DNA from: Limisphaera sp049537155
GTDB lineage: Bacteria; Verrucomicrobiota; Verrucomicrobiia; Limisphaerales; Limisphaeraceae
NCBI RefSeq assembly: GCF_049537155.1
Contig: NZ_JBMVQZ010000004.1
Coordinates: forward strand, 248,001 to 312,000
Direction of reading: 5' to 3'
Length of the DNA: 64,000 nucleotides
The position numbers and the translations under genes were made by a program. Positions 1 through 9,600 of the stretch are shown one piece after another. How positions within the stretch are numbered: the first letter of the stretch is position 1; each line of letters opens with the position of its first letter. The notes under the pieces are model-generated. The model was not told the origin of the DNA, searched no databases, and was given only the letters and a program-made list of their open reading frames with translations.

Positions 1-1
1 T

Positions 2-61
2 GAGGCCCTGCGCGCGCAGGCTCATGCGCAACCCGAACGGGTGCTGGGCCTGCTGTCGTAA
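2..61 (+). CDS. Flagellin C-terminal end (partial)
   Basis: Only the last 19 codons are in the window, reading EALRAQAHAQPERVLGLLS and ending in TAA at 59-61. This aligns without gaps to the conserved flagellin D0 C-terminus of the type AMLAQANxxPQxVLxLL: the AQA, the P and the VLxLL sit at the expected spacings. Flagellin is the secreted filament subunit, and its C-terminal helix packs in the filament core. The call rests on this short tail plus the neighbouring genes that look like a glycosylation set. The rest of the gene lies upstream of position 1. A chance match cannot be excluded with so few residues. Confidence 0.6.
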   Translation, partial: EALRAQAHAQPERVLGLLS

Positions 62-129
62 CGACACCGAACGAGTGTCCAGCGACTTCGTCAGGTCGCC
101 AAAACTGGACGAACCGCTGGCTCCTTCCC

Positions 130-164
130 CCGGGCGGACCGGGTCCGAGTCCGGGTCCGCCCGG
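130..164 (+). terminator. Hairpin after the flagellin-like gene
   Basis: An 11-bp perfect inverted repeat (130-140 with 154-164, CCGGGCGGACC/GGTCCGCCCGG) with a 13-nt loop lies about 70 nt after the upstream stop codon. No T-run follows, so it could be an intrinsic terminator of the GC-rich type or a 3' stabilising hairpin. Position between two same-strand genes suits partial termination of an abundant flagellin message. Confidence 0.4.
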
Positions 165-251
165 TTCGCCGGTGGTCGGGGTGAAGACGGGGACGACAGA
201 TCGCCGGCGTGGGTGCGAACACAACCACTTCGACAAGCATGAGGTGAGACG

Positions 252-746
252 ATGAAAGCGACCGTGTGTGAACCTCCCCGTTCCCGGACCTCCACCCGCC
301 GCGATGCTGCTGCGCGCAGGGATGCGTGTCCTTCCCCGAAAAGTCGCGAGGCTCTCAAGTGGTGGTGCGTGGCCTGTGCGGACGAGTGGTTTGCAAGGGG
401 GGAGCAGGGCGCCGCCCGGGATTTCCTGAAACACGCGGCCGATCTGGATCCGACCGACGACCGCATCTGGATCGCGCTGGGCTCGGTGCACTATTTGCTT
501 GGCGAATGGGCCGAGGCCGGGATGGCGTTTCTGCGGGCGGTGCGGCTGCGGCCCGGCAACGCGCGCGCGTGGTTGCACCTGGCCCTGGCACACGAGCGGA
601 TGGATCAACCCGGTTTGGCGCTTTTGCTGGTCCGGCAGGCGCGGGAACTGGATCCCGCCGACGAGGCGGTCCGGGTGGCTTGGGAGCGGTTGGAAACTCG
701 TGTGGGAGGGCTCACGGGTGGGCTTCAACCGGAGCCGTGCGTATGA
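252..746 (+). CDS. TPR-repeat protein
   Basis: This gene encodes 164 residues. After a basic N-terminal tail of about 30 residues come helical repeats of TPR type, roughly residues 35-150. The motifs include AARDFLKHAADLDPTDDRIW, WIALGSVHYLLGEWAEAG and AWLHLALAHERMDQPG, each with the small/large residue spacing and the D-P turn of a TPR. No signal peptide is visible, so it is probably cytoplasmic. The ATG at 252 is chosen because GAGGTGAG lies 3 nt before it. Its stop overlaps the ATG of the next gene (ATGA at 743-746), implying translational coupling with the cytidylyltransferase fusion. TPR proteins of this kind act as scaffolds; next to flagellin and sugar-transfer genes it may bind the glycosyltransferase or its target, which is inference. 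Confidence 0.8.
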   Translation: MKATVCEPPRSRTSTRRDAAARRDACPSPKSREALKWWCVACADEWFARGEQGAARDFLKHAADLDPTDDRIWIALGSVHYLLGEWAEAGMAFLRAVRLRPGNARAWLHLALAHERMDQPGLALLLVRQARELDPADEAVRVAWERLETRVGGLTGGLQPEPCV

Positions 747-2113
747 TGGTGGACTCCGCCCCAGCACCGGCCGTCCAGCCGCCGGAGCGGTCGCCTTCCG
801 CCACGGAGCGCAAGTTGAAGGTGGCGGCGTTCGTTCCGGCGAAAGGCTCCAGCCAGAGGGTGCCCAACAAGAACACCCTGCTGTTGGATGGTGAACCGCT
901 GTTTTTGCGCAGCCTGCGCAAGCTGCTGGCCTGTCCTTCGGTGGACGAGGTGTGGCTGGACACCGAATCGCCGGAGATCATGCGTCTGGCCTCCGAGGTG
1001 CGGTGCAAGATCCTGCGGCGCGATCCCGCACTGGCCAGCAACCAAACCGACGGACACCAACTGTTCTACAACGAGGTCCTGCACACGGACGCCGACCTCT
1101 GCGTGCAGCTGCTCTGCACCTCGCCTTTCATCCGGGTGGAGACCATCGAACGGGCCATTGAACTCCTGCGCAACGATCCCTCCTATGATTCGGTGGTGGC
1201 GGTGCGGCGCGAGAAACAATACCGCTGGGTCAACGGCCGGCCCTGCTATCCGCTGGATCGCATCCCCAACAGCGTGGAGCTGGAGGACACCATTATCGAG
1301 TCCATGGGACTGTACGTCGTGCGCCGGGAGACGGCCCTGGCGACCAAACGGCGCATCGGGAACCGACCCTATTTGTTGGAGATCGACCCGTTGGAGAGCG
1401 TGGACGTCAACTGGCCGGCCGACTGCGAGATGGCCAATCTGATAGCGGTCGGGCTGCGCGAGCAGGAGCGCCGGTTGTTTGCCAACCTGCGCCTGGTGCT
1501 TTCATCGGCACTCCTCTCCGACGTGCTGGACGACCTGGGCATCGCCGGCGTCCTGTCGTCCGAATTCAAGCTGAACCTTCCGGACCAGCGCGTGTTGGGT
1601 CGGGCCAAAACCCTGCAGATTGACGTTTGCCCGGACGATGCAGATTACCGGGAGATCTATGACAGCCTGCACCTCTACGATCACGTGGTGCCCAATGACG
1701 TGATCGTGGTGGCCAACCGCACCCCGGGTTGCGCGTTCTTCGGCGAGCTGAACGCCAACCTGGCCCTTCGTTCGGGCGCGGTGGGGGCCATCATTGACGG
1801 CGTCACGCGCGACTGGGCCGACACCCGTCGGATGGGCTTCCCGGTTTTTGCCAAGGGCCATCATTGCCGCGACACCCGCAAACGCGGAATCGTGACCGGT
1901 CGGAACAAGACCCTCGTGATCGACGGTGTGAGCGTGCATCGCGACGACCTGGTGTTCGGGGACGAGGACGGCATTGTGGTGATCCCGCGCAAGCATGAGC
2001 AGGCGGTGTTGGAAGAGGCCCTGCGGCGGAAGAAAAACGAGAGTGAAATCGTGCTGGCCATTGCCCGCGGCATGAAGACCGACGAACTGATGCGGCAGTT
2101 CGGGTTGTTTTGA
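743..2113 (+). CDS. Cytidylyltransferase fused to RraA/HMG-aldolase-like domain
   Basis: This is a 456-residue two-domain protein. Residues about 27-240 form a NeuA/KdsB-type CMP-sugar synthetase: AAFVPAKGSSQRVPNKNT is the nucleotide-binding loop and VDVNWPADCEMA matches the family's terminal D-x-P-x-D region. Residues about 253-456 form an RraA-like domain of the HMG/CHA aldolase superfamily, with GAIIDGVTRD (the conserved R-D pair) and FGDEDGIVVIP. The first domain should activate a 2-keto acid sugar (Kdo or nonulosonate type) with CTP. RraA-like relatives cleave or form pyruvate aldols, so the second domain could act on the same sugar or on its precursor; that link is inference. The ATG at 743 follows GGAG by 8 nt and overlaps the TPR gene's stop. 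The longer open frame upstream, back to 326, overlaps the TPR gene and is rejected. Confidence 0.82.
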   Translation: MMVDSAPAPAVQPPERSPSATERKLKVAAFVPAKGSSQRVPNKNTLLLDGEPLFLRSLRKLLACPSVDEVWLDTESPEIMRLASEVRCKILRRDPALASNQTDGHQLFYNEVLHTDADLCVQLLCTSPFIRVETIERAIELLRNDPSYDSVVAVRREKQYRWVNGRPCYPLDRIPNSVELEDTIIESMGLYVVRRETALATKRRIGNRPYLLEIDPLESVDVNWPADCEMANLIAVGLREQERRLFANLRLVLSSALLSDVLDDLGIAGVLSSEFKLNLPDQRVLGRAKTLQIDVCPDDADYREIYDSLHLYDHVVPNDVIVVANRTPGCAFFGELNANLALRSGAVGAIIDGVTRDWADTRRMGFPVFAKGHHCRDTRKRGIVTGRNKTLVIDGVSVHRDDLVFGDEDGIVVIPRKHEQAVLEEALRRKKNESEIVLAIARGMKTDELMRQFGLF

Positions 2114-2194
2114 ATGGGCCGGAGGTGAAAGGCGCGGAATGCCGGCGGTGCACGGCGACTCGAGGAACCACGCGCCATCACAGGAATGGATCCG

Positions 2195-3550
2195 ATGGAC
2201 ATCTGCCTTGCCACGAATCTGTTGATTCTGGACTCCGCGGCCCGGGGCTGGTGGCGGCAATTCCACCGCGCACTGGCCGAGCGCCACGTCGCTCTGGCCC
2301 TGTTCACCACCAATCTTCCACCGGAGACCTCCGAGCCGGAGCTGTTCGAGTTTCCGTATTTGATGAGAGACTATCCCCGCGTGTACCCGGGCCTGGAGCT
2401 GGGCGGAGGTTACGTGGATGGACACCTGGTGGAATGCTGGCAGAACGAGTGCGAGCGCTCGAGGAATGGCCGTTCGGGGGGGCACGGTGTGCAGGACGCC
2501 CTGTGGGCACGACAGTTCTGGGAGGGTGTCCTGGAACTTTTGGATCCCGGGGTCGTGCTGGCTTGGGATCCCTTCCATCCTCAGAGCCGGTTGCTCCAGC
2601 GGGTGTGCGTGGAGCGGGGCGTCGCATGGTTTTCCATCGAGCGGGGCCTGTTGCCGGGGACGCTCATGATTGAAAGCCGGGGACTCAACGGGTGGTCCGA
2701 CCTGCAGACCCACTGGCTCATGGATCCGGCAGCCGTGGCGGGAATGGACGAGGCCCGTTTTGGTCGGCTGGCCGAATGGTATCGGACATGCCGACCGCGC
2801 AAGTATGCGGACGTGCCCCGGCAGTCGGCGGAGCGGCTGCGGGCCGAACTGGGAGTGGAAAACCGGAGGGTGGTCCTCGTTCTGGGACACTTCGACGCCT
2901 GCGGGATGGTGCCGGCCGCGAGCCGGGTCCGACGCTATCATGCACCGCATTTCCCTTCCACGGAATCCATGGTGATGGCGGTGTGGCGGGAATTGGGTGC
3001 CCGCCCCGACCTGGCGGTGGTTTTCAAACCGCACCCGTTGGATTTTCAACCGTACGCAGTGGCAAGGATCGAGGGCGTCACCGTGGTGAAGGAAGCCGAT
3101 CCGTTGGCGTTGATCGAGCTGGCGGACGTGATCGTCGCCCAGTTCACCACACTCCAGTTCGAAGCCGTCTTTTACGACAAACCGGTCGTGTTGTTGGGCC
3201 GAAGTCCCTGGTGGGGACTCGGCGCGACCTACGAGGTGAGGACCCCCGAGGAACTCGGCGCTGCCCTGGAGGCCGCTCTGGCCCGGCGGGAGTGGCAGGA
3301 GCGCCGCAGCCGTGCACGGAAGTTCCTGCTGTGGTTGATGGATCGGTTTCTCTTTGCGTGCGCGCCGGAGGTCCCGGCGCGTCATGGTTTGGAGGATCTG
3401 GCCGGGCATATCGCCCGACTGGTACCGGGCGATCGCTCGGAGGCCGAGGTGCTCGAGCGCATGCAGACCCTGCGGACGGTTCTGGACGGGTTGAAAACCC
3501 GCCATCGTCCCCTGCGCAGGGAGCAACGGTCCGTGGAGCAGGTGATATGA
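2195..3550 (+). CDS. Capsule-type (KpsC/KpsS-like) glycosyltransferase
   Basis: This 451-residue soluble protein resembles the Capsule_synth family, whose members transfer Kdo from CMP-Kdo. Seen in the sequence are RGLLPGTLMIESRGLN (around residues 150-165), which matches the family E-x-G-x-x-P-G...D-x-x-G-x-N block; FKPHP near residue 276, the classic GT-B nucleotide-sugar loop; and VAQFTTLQFEAVFYDKPVV, which corresponds to the S-T-x-x-x-E-A-L...G-K-P-V donor-site block. A CMP-dependent transferase fits the upstream CMP-sugar synthetase. I favour the ATG at 2195 because AGGA lies 9 nt before it; an in-frame ATG at 2186 has that AGGA directly abutting it. The acceptor is not evident. Flagellin is the contextual candidate, with a capsule or surface glycan as the alternative. 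Confidence 0.65.
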   Translation: MDICLATNLLILDSAARGWWRQFHRALAERHVALALFTTNLPPETSEPELFEFPYLMRDYPRVYPGLELGGGYVDGHLVECWQNECERSRNGRSGGHGVQDALWARQFWEGVLELLDPGVVLAWDPFHPQSRLLQRVCVERGVAWFSIERGLLPGTLMIESRGLNGWSDLQTHWLMDPAAVAGMDEARFGRLAEWYRTCRPRKYADVPRQSAERLRAELGVENRRVVLVLGHFDACGMVPAASRVRRYHAPHFPSTESMVMAVWRELGARPDLAVVFKPHPLDFQPYAVARIEGVTVVKEADPLALIELADVIVAQFTTLQFEAVFYDKPVVLLGRSPWWGLGATYEVRTPEELGAALEAALARREWQERRSRARKFLLWLMDRFLFACAPEVPARHGLEDLAGHIARLVPGDRSEAEVLERMQTLRTVLDGLKTRHRPLRREQRSVEQVI

Positions 3551-3671
3551 GCAGGGTCATGGCATCGCCGCGCGTCGGCAGAGAACGGCAATTCGACCGG
3601 AGCACCCGTCCGATTCCCCCGGCGCGGTCGGGCCGTGGGGATCGGGCTGGAAAACACGGGAGCAGTTGTCC

Positions 3672-6600
3672 ATGAGAGCGGAAGAGTGGCAAAACCTGCC
3701 CGGGGATCTGTGGCTTCACGATCCGGCCATCCGGCGTGTAAAGGGCTGGATCGAGAATTCCGGCGGCCGCGTACGCGCCGTCTCTTTCGATTTTTTCGAC
3801 ACCCTGGTTTGGCGATGGACGGAGCATCCGGTGGATGTGTTCACGGAGGTGGGGGAGCGCTTGGCGGCGCGCGGTTTGTTGCCGGGGCATCTCTGCCCGT
3901 CCGACTACCAGGCCTACCGCCGGATGGCGGAGGTGAGGGTCCGGAACCGGCTGCCGGGGAGGGCCGGCGGACTCGAGGACATTACGCTCCGAGAAATCAC
4001 GGAGGAACTTCGAGCCCTGGGCATGCCCCTCGAGACGCTGGCCGCCGAGGAAGTGGCGGCGGAGGCGGATCTGTGCTGTTTGAACCCGGCCGTTTTGCAG
4101 TTTGCGCGATGGCTTCGGGGGCGGGGTCTTCGTGTTTTCATCGTTTCCGACGTGTACCTTTCGGCGGAGCACCTGGCGGAGATCCTGCGGGCGAACGGGT
4201 GTGACCCTATGCTGTTCCACCGCATCTACACCTCGGCGGACCAACGCGTTTGCAAGTCCACGGGCAATCTGTTCCGTGCCGTGCTGCGCGCGGAGGGTTT
4301 GCGTCCGGAGGAACTGGTCCATCTGGGAGACAATGTGCGGGCCGACGTGGCCGGCGCGTGGCGCGCGGGCGTGCGTGCGGTGGGTTACGCACCGGTCTGG
4401 CAACCTGCCCACGCGATTTTCGAGCGCGAGGGCTTTCTGCCGGGCCGGCCGCCGACGGTGTTCAGTTCGCGTTGGCTCCGATTGCTGGCGACGCGCCGGT
4501 TCGGCGGCGGGGACGATGCCGCGTTTTTTGGCCGCGCCGGTGCGTTGCTGATGGGGCCGGTGTTGTCCGGCTTCGTCACCTGGGCGTGCGAGGAGTTTGC
4601 CCGGGCAGGGGTGCGCCGTGTGGGGGCTCTCATGCGGGAGGGGGCGCTTCTGGGCCGGATGCTGCAGCGCGAGGCCGGGGCCCGCGGGTGGGAGTTGGAG
4701 GTTCGTCCGTTGTATGTGAATCGGACCTCGACCGATCTTGCTGCATTGGGCCGGCTGACGGCGGAGAAACTGGTCGAGTGGTTGGGCCGGCGGCAAACGC
4801 TCTCCGTACGGGCCATTTGTGAGCAACTCGGATTGGAAGCCCGCGATCTCAGGCGACTTCCGCTGGATCCGGAAGAAAGGCTCCAAACCCCTGACCGGAT
4901 GCTGGAGTTTGCGCGCTGGCTTTTTCAGCCGGAGATCGCGCGACGCGTCGAGACACGGAGCGCCGAGGAACGGCGCAAGGTCCTGGATTACCTCCGCCCG
5001 TGGTTCGAAGGGATTGAGACCCTGGGTGTGTGCGACATCGGTTACAACGCCACCGCCCAGTATCAGATACACGAGATCCTCCGGCTGGAGGGCAACCCGC
5101 GGCGGACGTTGGGCTGCTATGTGTTGACGTGTGAAACGGCCGCGGCGCGGGCCCTGGAGGGGATGGACGTGCGGAGTTACCTGGGGAGTTTCGGTTCTCC
5201 CAGGGCGTTGCTGTGGGCGTTTCTGCGTTCGCCGGCTTTTGCCGAGCAGTTGATCAATGCTCCGTGCGGGAGCACGGTCGGTTACCGGCGAAACGGGGAT
5301 GGCACGATCGAACCGTGTCTGAGTGACACGCCCCTGCCCCCCTCGCTCGTGGAACGGCAGCGGTGGTTTCAGGAGGGCGTTCTCTGGTATCAGACGCTCT
5401 GGTTGTGGGTGCGCGGTTCCAAGGGTTGGTTGGGAACGAACCGTCCGGATTGGTTGCGGCGTTGGCAGACGGATCTCCGAAGGTGCGACGCAGCCATTCT
5501 GGCGCGTGCGGCTGCATTCCCGTTGCCGGAGGAGGTGGAACAATTCGGCGCGCTGATCCTGGACGACCGGTATTTCGAGGGCGGCGTCCGGAGGCTGTGC
5601 AGTGACAGGGATCTGGCCCTGTTGCGGGAGCAGGGCTACGCGGGCCTCCTGCAACAGCAGGGGGTTTTGTGGCCTCAGGCGGTCTTTCACAAGCATCAGC
5701 CCAACGCCGCCAATGAATACTTCGCATTCGGCCGGGCCATGCTGCTCGGTGAGCTGGAGGGTCGCACGGTGCACGAGCCTGTGGAGCTGTTGGTGTTCAT
5801 TCCGGCGGATGCGCCGGATGCATCCTGTGCGCATGCGGTGCGCCAGGTGCGGGCAGCCTGGCCGGACGTGGCACGAACGAAAGTCGTGCTGCTCGCAGGC
5901 AGCCGACGGCAACTTCCGGGTCCCCAACTCCGCGGCGCCTTGCAGGGTATCCGGAACGTGTGGATTTCTGCCGATTCCCACGATCCGTGGTTCGTTTCGG
6001 TGCTGGTTCAGGCGTGCGAATCCGACGCACCGTGGTTGGCGTGGTTGCAGCCGGGGGTGGAATTGCCCGAGCGTGCATGGGAACAGATGATGCGCGCGAC
6101 GGAGGGCGGGCGCGTCGGTGCTGCTGTCCCCGGGTGGGCCGATCTGGCCGACCCGGACCGGCTTGGAACGGCGCAATTGTGCGCGGTGTTGCCCCGTTGT
6201 CTGTTGCTGCGCCGGGAGGCGCTGTTGGATGCGCCTCCCGCGGGCGTGACGGAATCCGATCCCGGTCGGGTTTGGGCCTGTTGGTTGAGTCAAATGGAAG
6301 CAGCGGGCTGGGACGTGCGCTGCGTTCGGGAGGTCCGTGCCCGGGCAAATGTCACCTCGATGCCGCGACAAGCAACGGAAGCCCCCAAGGTGGCGAACAC
6401 GTCCATCCCGGAAGTGACCCCTGCTCAGCTCCGGCGGTGGTTGTATGGGCACGCAGCGGACACGCATGTTCAGACCCGGGAAGCGGAGATCGTCAGGAAC
6501 GCACCGGGCCCGGTTTCGCACCGCCCGGAACCGGTGCGGGTCAATTGGGTGGGATCGTTTCTGGATCACGGCAGCTTGTCGCATGTCAACCGCGAGCTGA

Positions 6601-9600
6601 CACGGGCACTGGAAGAGAAGGAAGGCATTCGTGTCCACCGTGTGCAGCAGGGCCGGTTGATTGATTCGGCCTACGCGCGGCTTGCGCAGAAGGTTTCGTC
6701 CGAGGCGGATGCCGGGGCCCCGGTGACGGTGCGACATGCCTGGCCACCGGATTGGCGTCGCCCGCGGAGCGGCCGCTTCGTGGTGATTCAGCCCTGGGAA
6801 TTCGGGGCGTTGCCGGTGGATTGGGTGTGTGCCTCGGACCGGGTGGATGAATTCTGGGTGCCGTCCCGATATGTGCGGCAGGTGTACGTCGACTCCGGGA
6901 TACCGGCTGAAAAGGTGGTGGTCGTCCCCAACGGGGTGGACACGGAACGATTTCGTCCCGACACACCCGCCCGGCCGCTGCCCACGTCCAAGCGATTCCG
7001 CTTTTTGTTCGTGGGAGGAACCATTGTTCGCAAAGGGCCGGACGTGTTGTTGCGGGCGTACGTGGAGGCTTTCAGGGCTGTCGACGATGTTTGCCTGGTG
7101 ATCAAAGACTGCGGCGGCGCCACGCACTACGCCGGTCAGACCCTGGCCGATCGAATCCGATCCTTGCAGCAACAGCCCGGGGCACCGGAGATCCTGTACC
7201 TGGACGAAGAATGGCCTCCGGACCAACTGCCCGGCCTTTACACGGCCTGCCATTGTCTTGTGTTGCCCTATCGCGGGGAAGGATTTGGCCTGCCCGTGCT
7301 GGAAGCCATGGCCTGCGGGCTGCCGGTGATTGTGACGGCCGGAGGCGCCACCGACGATTTCGTCGGCGACGATTGCGGATGGCGGATCCCGGCGGAACGC
7401 CGCGGCATCGGAGATCGTGTGGGCGAGTTCCGGCTGGTCCGGCCGGGTTGGTGGCTGGAGCCGGACGCGGACGCTCTGGCGCGTCTGTTTCGTGCGGCTT
7501 ACGAGGATCCGGAAGGTTGTCGCGACCGGGGCCGGCGCGCTTGCGAGCGCGCCCGTGATTACACCTGGACACGGGTTGCGGAACAGGTGGCGGCGCGGCT
7601 GCGGCAGTTGGCCGGGCAGGTGGAGAACGCGACGGCGGCCCCGGCCTCGGTCGGACGGGGTCGTGCGCAGGCCGGCACCTCGCGGATTGCATTGCCTGCC
7701 TGCGCGCGTTTGGGCCATTTGGGCCGTGCGCGGGAACTGGCGGGGCAGCGGCGTTGGGAGCAGGCGTGGAAGGCCGCGCTGGCGGCCATGGAAGAGCGGC
7801 CCTTCCATCCCGAGGCGTGGCTGTTGCTGGCGGAGATTGCGCGGTCGGTGGGTGCGGGCAAGGTGTCGCGGCAATGTGCCGAACGCGCCCGTCGGATGGC
7901 GCCGGGTTACGCGGCAGCGCGGCAATTTTTGAAACGCCCGGTTCATGGTTCGGCCCAGCCGGACTGGATGCGGCTGCCGGCCTGGGCTGATGGCGCCGCC
8001 CGGCCGAGATTGAGCGTGGGGCTGATCGTGCGGAACGAGGAGGCTTTCCTGGGCGGTTGTCTGGCCTCGGTCCGTGAAGTGGCGGATCAGATCGTGGTGG
8101 TGGACACCGGTTCGACGGATCGCACGGTGGAAATCGCGCGGTCGTATGGCGCCGAGGTGTACGAATTCACCTGGTGCGACGATTTCAGCGCGGCGCGAAA
8201 CGCGGTGTTGGAGCACGTGCGGGGGGACTGGGTGTTGATGTTGGATGCGGACGAGGAGCTGACCGAGGAAGGTCGGCGGGAGTTGGCCGCGGCCCTGGAG
8301 CGGCCCGAGGTGATGGCCTGGCGGTTGCCCATGGTGGACGTCGGTCGTGAGGACGAGGGGGTCTGCTATGTGCCCAGGCTCTTTCGAAATGCGCCCGGTC
8401 TGTTTTACGTGGGGCGTGTGCACGAGCAGATCTTCAGCAGTGTGGAGGTGCGACGGCGGGAATGGGGGCTGGATTGCCGGATCGGCAACGTCCTGCTGCG
8501 GCATCACGGGTACCGGCCGGAGGTCATCCGGGACCGGAACAAGATCGAGCGCAACCTGCGCCTGCTGGAGCAGGCGGTGGAGGAATTGCCGGGCGAGCCT
8601 CATCTGCTCATGAACCTGGGCCTGGAGCTGGTGCGGTCGGGACGCGAAGCCGAGGGACTGGACCGTTATCGGGAGGCTTTCGAAGCGATGTCGCGAAAAC
8701 CGGCGGCCGAGGTGGTGCCGGAGTTGCGGGAAACGCTTTTGACACAGATGGCCTCCCGGCTTCTCGGGGCCCGCCGATACGAGGAGGTGATCCATGTCCT
8801 GACCTCGCCCCTGGCCCGGGGCCACGGTGGGCTGACGGCCTCGATGCACTTTGCGCTGGGCCTGGCGCATCTGGAGCGGGGGCAGTTCAGTGAGGCTGCC
8901 GACCAGATGCGCCAGTGCCTGGCCAAGAGGGACAGGCCGACACTGTCTCCGATTTTGAAGGAGATCCGGACCGCTGCGCCGCATCATTGTCTGGCCGTGG
9001 CCTTGTGGCGATCCGGGGATGCGGAAGGGGCGGAACAATCCTTCCAGACGGCCCTGCAAGGGCCGGGAGCGATGGACCGCATCCGTCTGGACTATGCCCG
9101 TTTCCTTGTGGAACGGGAGCGTCCCGTGGACGCGCTGCGCGCGCTGACGGAGTGTGTCACGGAGAAACCGGACTGCGTGGAAGCCTGGCGACTGGGCGGG
9201 CAGGTGGCGCTTTCGAGGCCGGACTTCCTGGAGTTTGCGCGGGATTGGACGGGTGAGGCCCTGCGGTACGTGTCGGCAGACGCCGTGCTGCGGGTGCAAC
9301 GCGCCACTGCACTGCTCCTGAGTGGCGACTGCGAAGGTGCCTGGGAACTGTGGCGGCAGGCCGAGGGGGTCTCCAGCCATCCGGAAACGGTGGCGGCGCG
9401 CCTGTTGTGTGCGGCTGTGACCGGCCGGGCCATGGAACCGTGGGACGCATCGATTCCGGAGTCTGCGGTGAGCCGGGCCTGGCTGGGTTGGTACCAGCGT
9501 CTGCACCGGTGCGGCGCGCACAAGGTCCTGGTGCAGTTGCACGACAGCCTGCCGGGCTGGGCCGAACGATTGCCCACGGCGGCCCGGTGCCTGCAGGCAG

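Noticed and set aside
24..242. A 72-codon frame at the window start
   Set aside because: It begins inside the flagellin-like tail in another frame, crosses the hairpin at 130-164 and has no ribosome-binding site.
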